This document shows positions 61,726-64,000 of a DNA stretch of 64,000 nucleotides, piece by piece. The position numbers and the translations under genes are program-made. The notes under the pieces were generated by a model, which saw nothing but the letters and a program-made list of their open reading frames with translations, was not told where the DNA came from and ran no database searches. Each line of letters starts with the position of its first letter. Position 1 is the stretch's first letter. Source of the stretch: Pseudomonas saponiphila (GTDB lineage: Bacteria; Pseudomonadota; Gammaproteobacteria; Pseudomonadales; Pseudomonadaceae); NCBI RefSeq assembly GCF_900105185.1, contig NZ_FNTJ01000001.1, positions 2,314,501-2,378,500 of the forward strand. The letters are read 5' to 3'.

Positions 61726-62624
61726 GCATGGGCCTTATGGTCGCCGCGATGAAGATTCGCGTCGGCAATCCATTGCGCAAGCTGGTACTGATCAAGCTGG
61801 CCGACAACGCCAGCGATATGGGGGAGTGCTGGCCGTCCTATCAGCACATCGCCGACCAGTGCGAGATCAGCAAGCGCTCCGTCATGAACCACATCTCCGC
61901 CTTGTGTGAGGCGGGGCTGCTGCGTAAGGAAATTCGTAAGGGCGGCCCGAAGGGCAACTCGTCGAACGTCTACTTCCTGACCCTTGATGGTGGTGCACCT
62001 CCTGCACCAGGGGTAGTGCAGCAGATTCACCAGGGTAATGCAGCAGGTTCACCCCCTAGTGAATCTCCTGCACCAGAGGGTAGTGCAGGAGCTGCACCCA
62101 GAACCAGTCACTCTTCTGAACCAGTCAATGAACCGGTCACTGAACCAATTGCGCCCCAGGCTGCCGCCAAGGCCGCGATGGGGCAGGTCGTTCCATTCGC
62201 TACCCAGCAGCCGCGCTGTGAAATCCCGGCCGATATGCCGGGCCCCAAGGACCAGTCCTGCAAGACCTTCAAGGCCTGGGCCAACTATGCCATGGCCTAC
62301 CGCAAACGCCACGGTGCATGGCCAGTGTGGAACGCCAAGGTCGCCGGGCAGCTGGGCCAGGTCATCGACCGCCTTGGCATTGACGTCGCACACCACGTCG
62401 CCGCGTATTTCCTGACCATCAACGACGCCAGGGTTGTTTCGAACATGCACAGCATCGGTGACCTGTTGGCTAAGGCCGAGGCGTACCACACCCAATGGGC
62501 CACCAATCGTCAGATGAACGGGACCACGGCTCGGCAGATCGAGCAGACCCAAACCAACTTCAGCGCCGCCGAGCAGGCCCTCGAAGCGCTTCGAGCCAGG
62601 AGAGCCGCAACTCATGCTGAATGA
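61722..62624 (+). CDS. Phage replication protein O-like, winged-helix type
   Basis: This 300-residue protein has an N-terminal DnaD/O-like winged helix (VLIKLADNASDMGECWPSYQ; HIADQCEISKRSVMNHISAL). A Pro/Ala/Ser-rich linker with internal near-repeats of APxGxxQ and ESPAPEGS type follows, then a C-terminal helical domain. It should bind the phage origin and load the helicase loader. It starts at GTG 61722 overlapping the antirepressor stop and overlaps the next gene by 11 bases. Confidence 0.78.
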   Translation: MSMGLMVAAMKIRVGNPLRKLVLIKLADNASDMGECWPSYQHIADQCEISKRSVMNHISALCEAGLLRKEIRKGGPKGNSSNVYFLTLDGGAPPAPGVVQQIHQGNAAGSPPSESPAPEGSAGAAPRTSHSSEPVNEPVTEPIAPQAAAKAAMGQVVPFATQQPRCEIPADMPGPKDQSCKTFKAWANYAMAYRKRHGAWPVWNAKVAGQLGQVIDRLGIDVAHHVAAYFLTINDARVVSNMHSIGDLLAKAEAYHTQWATNRQMNGTTARQIEQTQTNFSAAEQALEALRARRAATHAE

Positions 62625-63399
62625 CGCACAGCAAGACCAATTGCTCTTGTCCCTGTTTGCCACTGCCGAGGTTATGGGGCAGCAGCTCACCCAGGCTGCA
62701 GCACTGTTGATGGTCGAGGACCTGCGCGAATACACCGAGCCTGTGCTTACCGCGGCGCTTCGCAGCTGCCGTATCGAAGGTGGCCGACTCACGGTTGCAA
62801 CGATCCTGAAGCATGCCCAGTCGGCAGATGGGCGCCCGGGAAAGGATGAGGCCTGGTCAATCGCCCTTACCGCTGCCGATGAGATCGAGACTGTGGTGAT
62901 TACTTCGGAGATTCAACAGGCCATGACCGCCGCAACGCCCATCCTCAGGTTGGGCGACAAGGTGGGGGCTCGCATGGCCTTCATTGACGCATACGCGCGC
63001 CTGGTGAAGACCGCCCGAGCTGAAGCGGCCCCTGTGTCCTGGTCCGTGTCACTGGGTTTCGATCCAGGTCGCCGGGTTCTCGCTATCGAGTCTGCGGTCC
63101 GGATGCAGTTGATTACTCAGCAGGCCGGCACCCAGTACTTGGCCGACTTGCGCATCGCGCCGATCACCTCTGACGGCCAGGCCATAGCCGGTCTGCTCAC
63201 TGGTTCCCCAGTTGAAGCATCACCCAGCCTGCGCAAGAAGATCGCCGAGGTTCGCGAGATTGTCGACGCGGCCAAGGCTCGGAATGAGCGCCTGCGCCTC
63301 AAGAAGGCCCAGGCGGCGCGAGTCGACATTTATCTGCGCAAGCGCAAGGCTCGAAAGGCCATCGCTGCCGCTCAATGCAAGGAGGCCAACCATGGCTGA
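62614..63399 (+). CDS. Phage replication protein P-like
   Basis: This 261-residue helical protein (LLSLFATAEVMGQQLTQAAA; LLMVEDLREYTEPVLTAALR) ends in a highly basic tail (RLRLKKAQAARVDIYLRKRK). Its place directly after the O-like gene and its helical basic nature fit a helicase-loader-type P function. No Walker motif is present, so it is not DnaC-like. The family is not certain. Confidence 0.65.
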   Translation: MLNDAQQDQLLLSLFATAEVMGQQLTQAAALLMVEDLREYTEPVLTAALRSCRIEGGRLTVATILKHAQSADGRPGKDEAWSIALTAADEIETVVITSEIQQAMTAATPILRLGDKVGARMAFIDAYARLVKTARAEAAPVSWSVSLGFDPGRRVLAIESAVRMQLITQQAGTQYLADLRIAPITSDGQAIAGLLTGSPVEASPSLRKKIAEVREIVDAAKARNERLRLKKAQAARVDIYLRKRKARKAIAAAQCKEANHG

Positions 63400-63979
63400 A
63401 CTCGCCCTTATTCGCACCGCCCAGGGCCTGGTACCGGCCACAGAGGCAGACCGTGAAACCATTCAGTGCTGGAAGGCTGGCCAGGTCATTCACGGCAAGT
63501 TCACCAAGATGAGGAACGCTCGATTCCACGGCAAGTTCTTCGCCATGCTGGATCTGGCCTGGGAATACTGGGAGCCGGTTGGCGGCCTGATCCCGCGCCA
63601 GGAGATGCGCGGCATCCGCGGCCTGGCCAAGTTCTTCGAAGCGCAAAACGGCAGGCCAGGACAGCTATCGAATGCGGTGGATGCCTACATCGCCGGGCTT
63701 GAGCAGGCCCGCGCCGAACGCTTCCCCTCAGTCGACAAATCCCGCGAAGCCTTTCGTGAGTGGGTGACCATCGAGGCCGGCCACTTCCACCTGGTGCGTA
63801 CCCCCGACGGCGTCCGTAAAGAGGCCAGGTCCATCAGTTGGGCGAACATGGACGATACCCAGTTCGAGCCCCTGTACCGCGACGTCTTCAACGCCTGTTG
63901 GCGCCTGGTGTTGTCCGCGCACTTTGATACCGAGGGCGCCGCCCTGGCAGCAGCTGATCAGATTGGGAGCTTTGCATGA
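63392..63979 (+). CDS. DUF1367-family phage protein
   Basis: The 195-residue protein shows the DUF1367 pattern: ALIRTAQGLVPATEADRETI, IHGKFTKMRNARFHGKFFAM, REAFREWVTIEAGHFHLVRT and the C-terminal MDDTQFEPLYRDVFNACW. These proteins occur in the nin-like region of lambda-type phages; function is unknown. GGAGG precedes the ATG, and the gene overlaps both neighbours. Confidence 0.85.
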   Translation: MAELALIRTAQGLVPATEADRETIQCWKAGQVIHGKFTKMRNARFHGKFFAMLDLAWEYWEPVGGLIPRQEMRGIRGLAKFFEAQNGRPGQLSNAVDAYIAGLEQARAERFPSVDKSREAFREWVTIEAGHFHLVRTPDGVRKEARSISWANMDDTQFEPLYRDVFNACWRLVLSAHFDTEGAALAAADQIGSFA

Positions 63980-64000
63980 AGCGCACCCCACTGCAGCGCA
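63976..64000 (+). CDS. Next phage gene, first eight codons only
   Basis: An ATG overlapping the DUF1367 stop opens MKRTPLQR and runs off the edge. That start is common in phage nin-region nuclease-type (DUF1364/NinG-like) proteins, but eight residues prove little. Confidence 0.4.

Overview
The window reads as a Pseudomonas chromosome, most likely of the P. fluorescens/protegens/chlororaphis group. Reasons: GC-rich coding with the matching third-position bias, Pseudomonas-typical families (DUF2388 small secreted protein, MmuP-like permease, LuxR-type regulators with NarX-like kinases), and a serine-tRNA integration site. No species can be fixed from sequence reading alone.

Region 1 (1-18.0 kb) is ordinary core chromosome. 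It holds a three-gene two-component operon on the minus strand (a kinase running off the left edge, a NarL-type regulator and a NarX-like kinase), a small secreted SnoaL-like protein, an AraC-type regulator, an EAL phosphodiesterase, two tandem YceK-like lipoproteins and a DinB protein. These are followed by an amino-acid metabolism cluster (cystathionine gamma-synthase-like enzyme, MmuP-like permease, LysR, threonine-synthase-like enzyme, Lrp/AsnC regulator, homoserine dehydrogenase, aldehyde dehydrogenase) and a LysR + AllE pair.

Region 2 (18.0-36.2 kb) is a mosaic accessory region. A complete IS1380-type element with CTAG target duplications, a 2,641-bp IS21-type element, and relics of IS66 and IS3-type elements lie among broken phage genes. 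Some phage relics (20.02-20.14 and 22.93-23.09 kb) match genes of the intact prophage further right, so an older related prophage has decayed here. Intact cargo includes a cystatin-like protein, an orphan immunity-like protein, an SDR, a hot-dog thioesterase, a choloylglycine-hydrolase-family acylase beside an outer-membrane protein gene split by the IS21 element, a VOC protein, an AT-rich hybrid sensor kinase, a cyclase-family protein, a HAD enzyme and a YedK/HMCES-type protein.

Region 3 (36.2 kb to the right edge) is a lambda-organised prophage inserted in a serine tRNA(UGA). The displaced 3' part of the tRNA marks attL; attR lies outside the window. From the left: integrase, DUF4224 protein, a PL7 alginate-lyase-like cargo gene, methyltransferases and many small genes, then a leftward early operon (Gp157, a Rad52/Sak-like annealing protein, a ParB-like protein). 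That operon is driven by a near-consensus PL promoter with a boxA. Next comes an immunity region with an S24-type repressor, three evenly spaced OR operators and two good OL operators. The rightward operon holds a Cro-like gene with an in-frame amber codon, a CII-like protein, a Rha/antirepressor, replication O/P-like proteins and a DUF1367 protein. A second, identical IS21-type copy splits one prophage gene.

The most interesting candidate system is the pair at 55,654-58,023. It is an AT-rich NdpA/YejK-like nucleoid-type protein and a three-helix membrane protein, three bases apart, downstream of and co-oriented with the prophage repressor. This is the position and the DNA-binding-plus-membrane architecture of lambda rexA-rexB. 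Other notable points are two genes that run into a -1 frame at slippery homopolymers (A6G and G8), the amber-interrupted cro, an eight-fold motif repeat in the prophage cytosine methyltransferase, and the pair of identical IS21 copies bridging attL.
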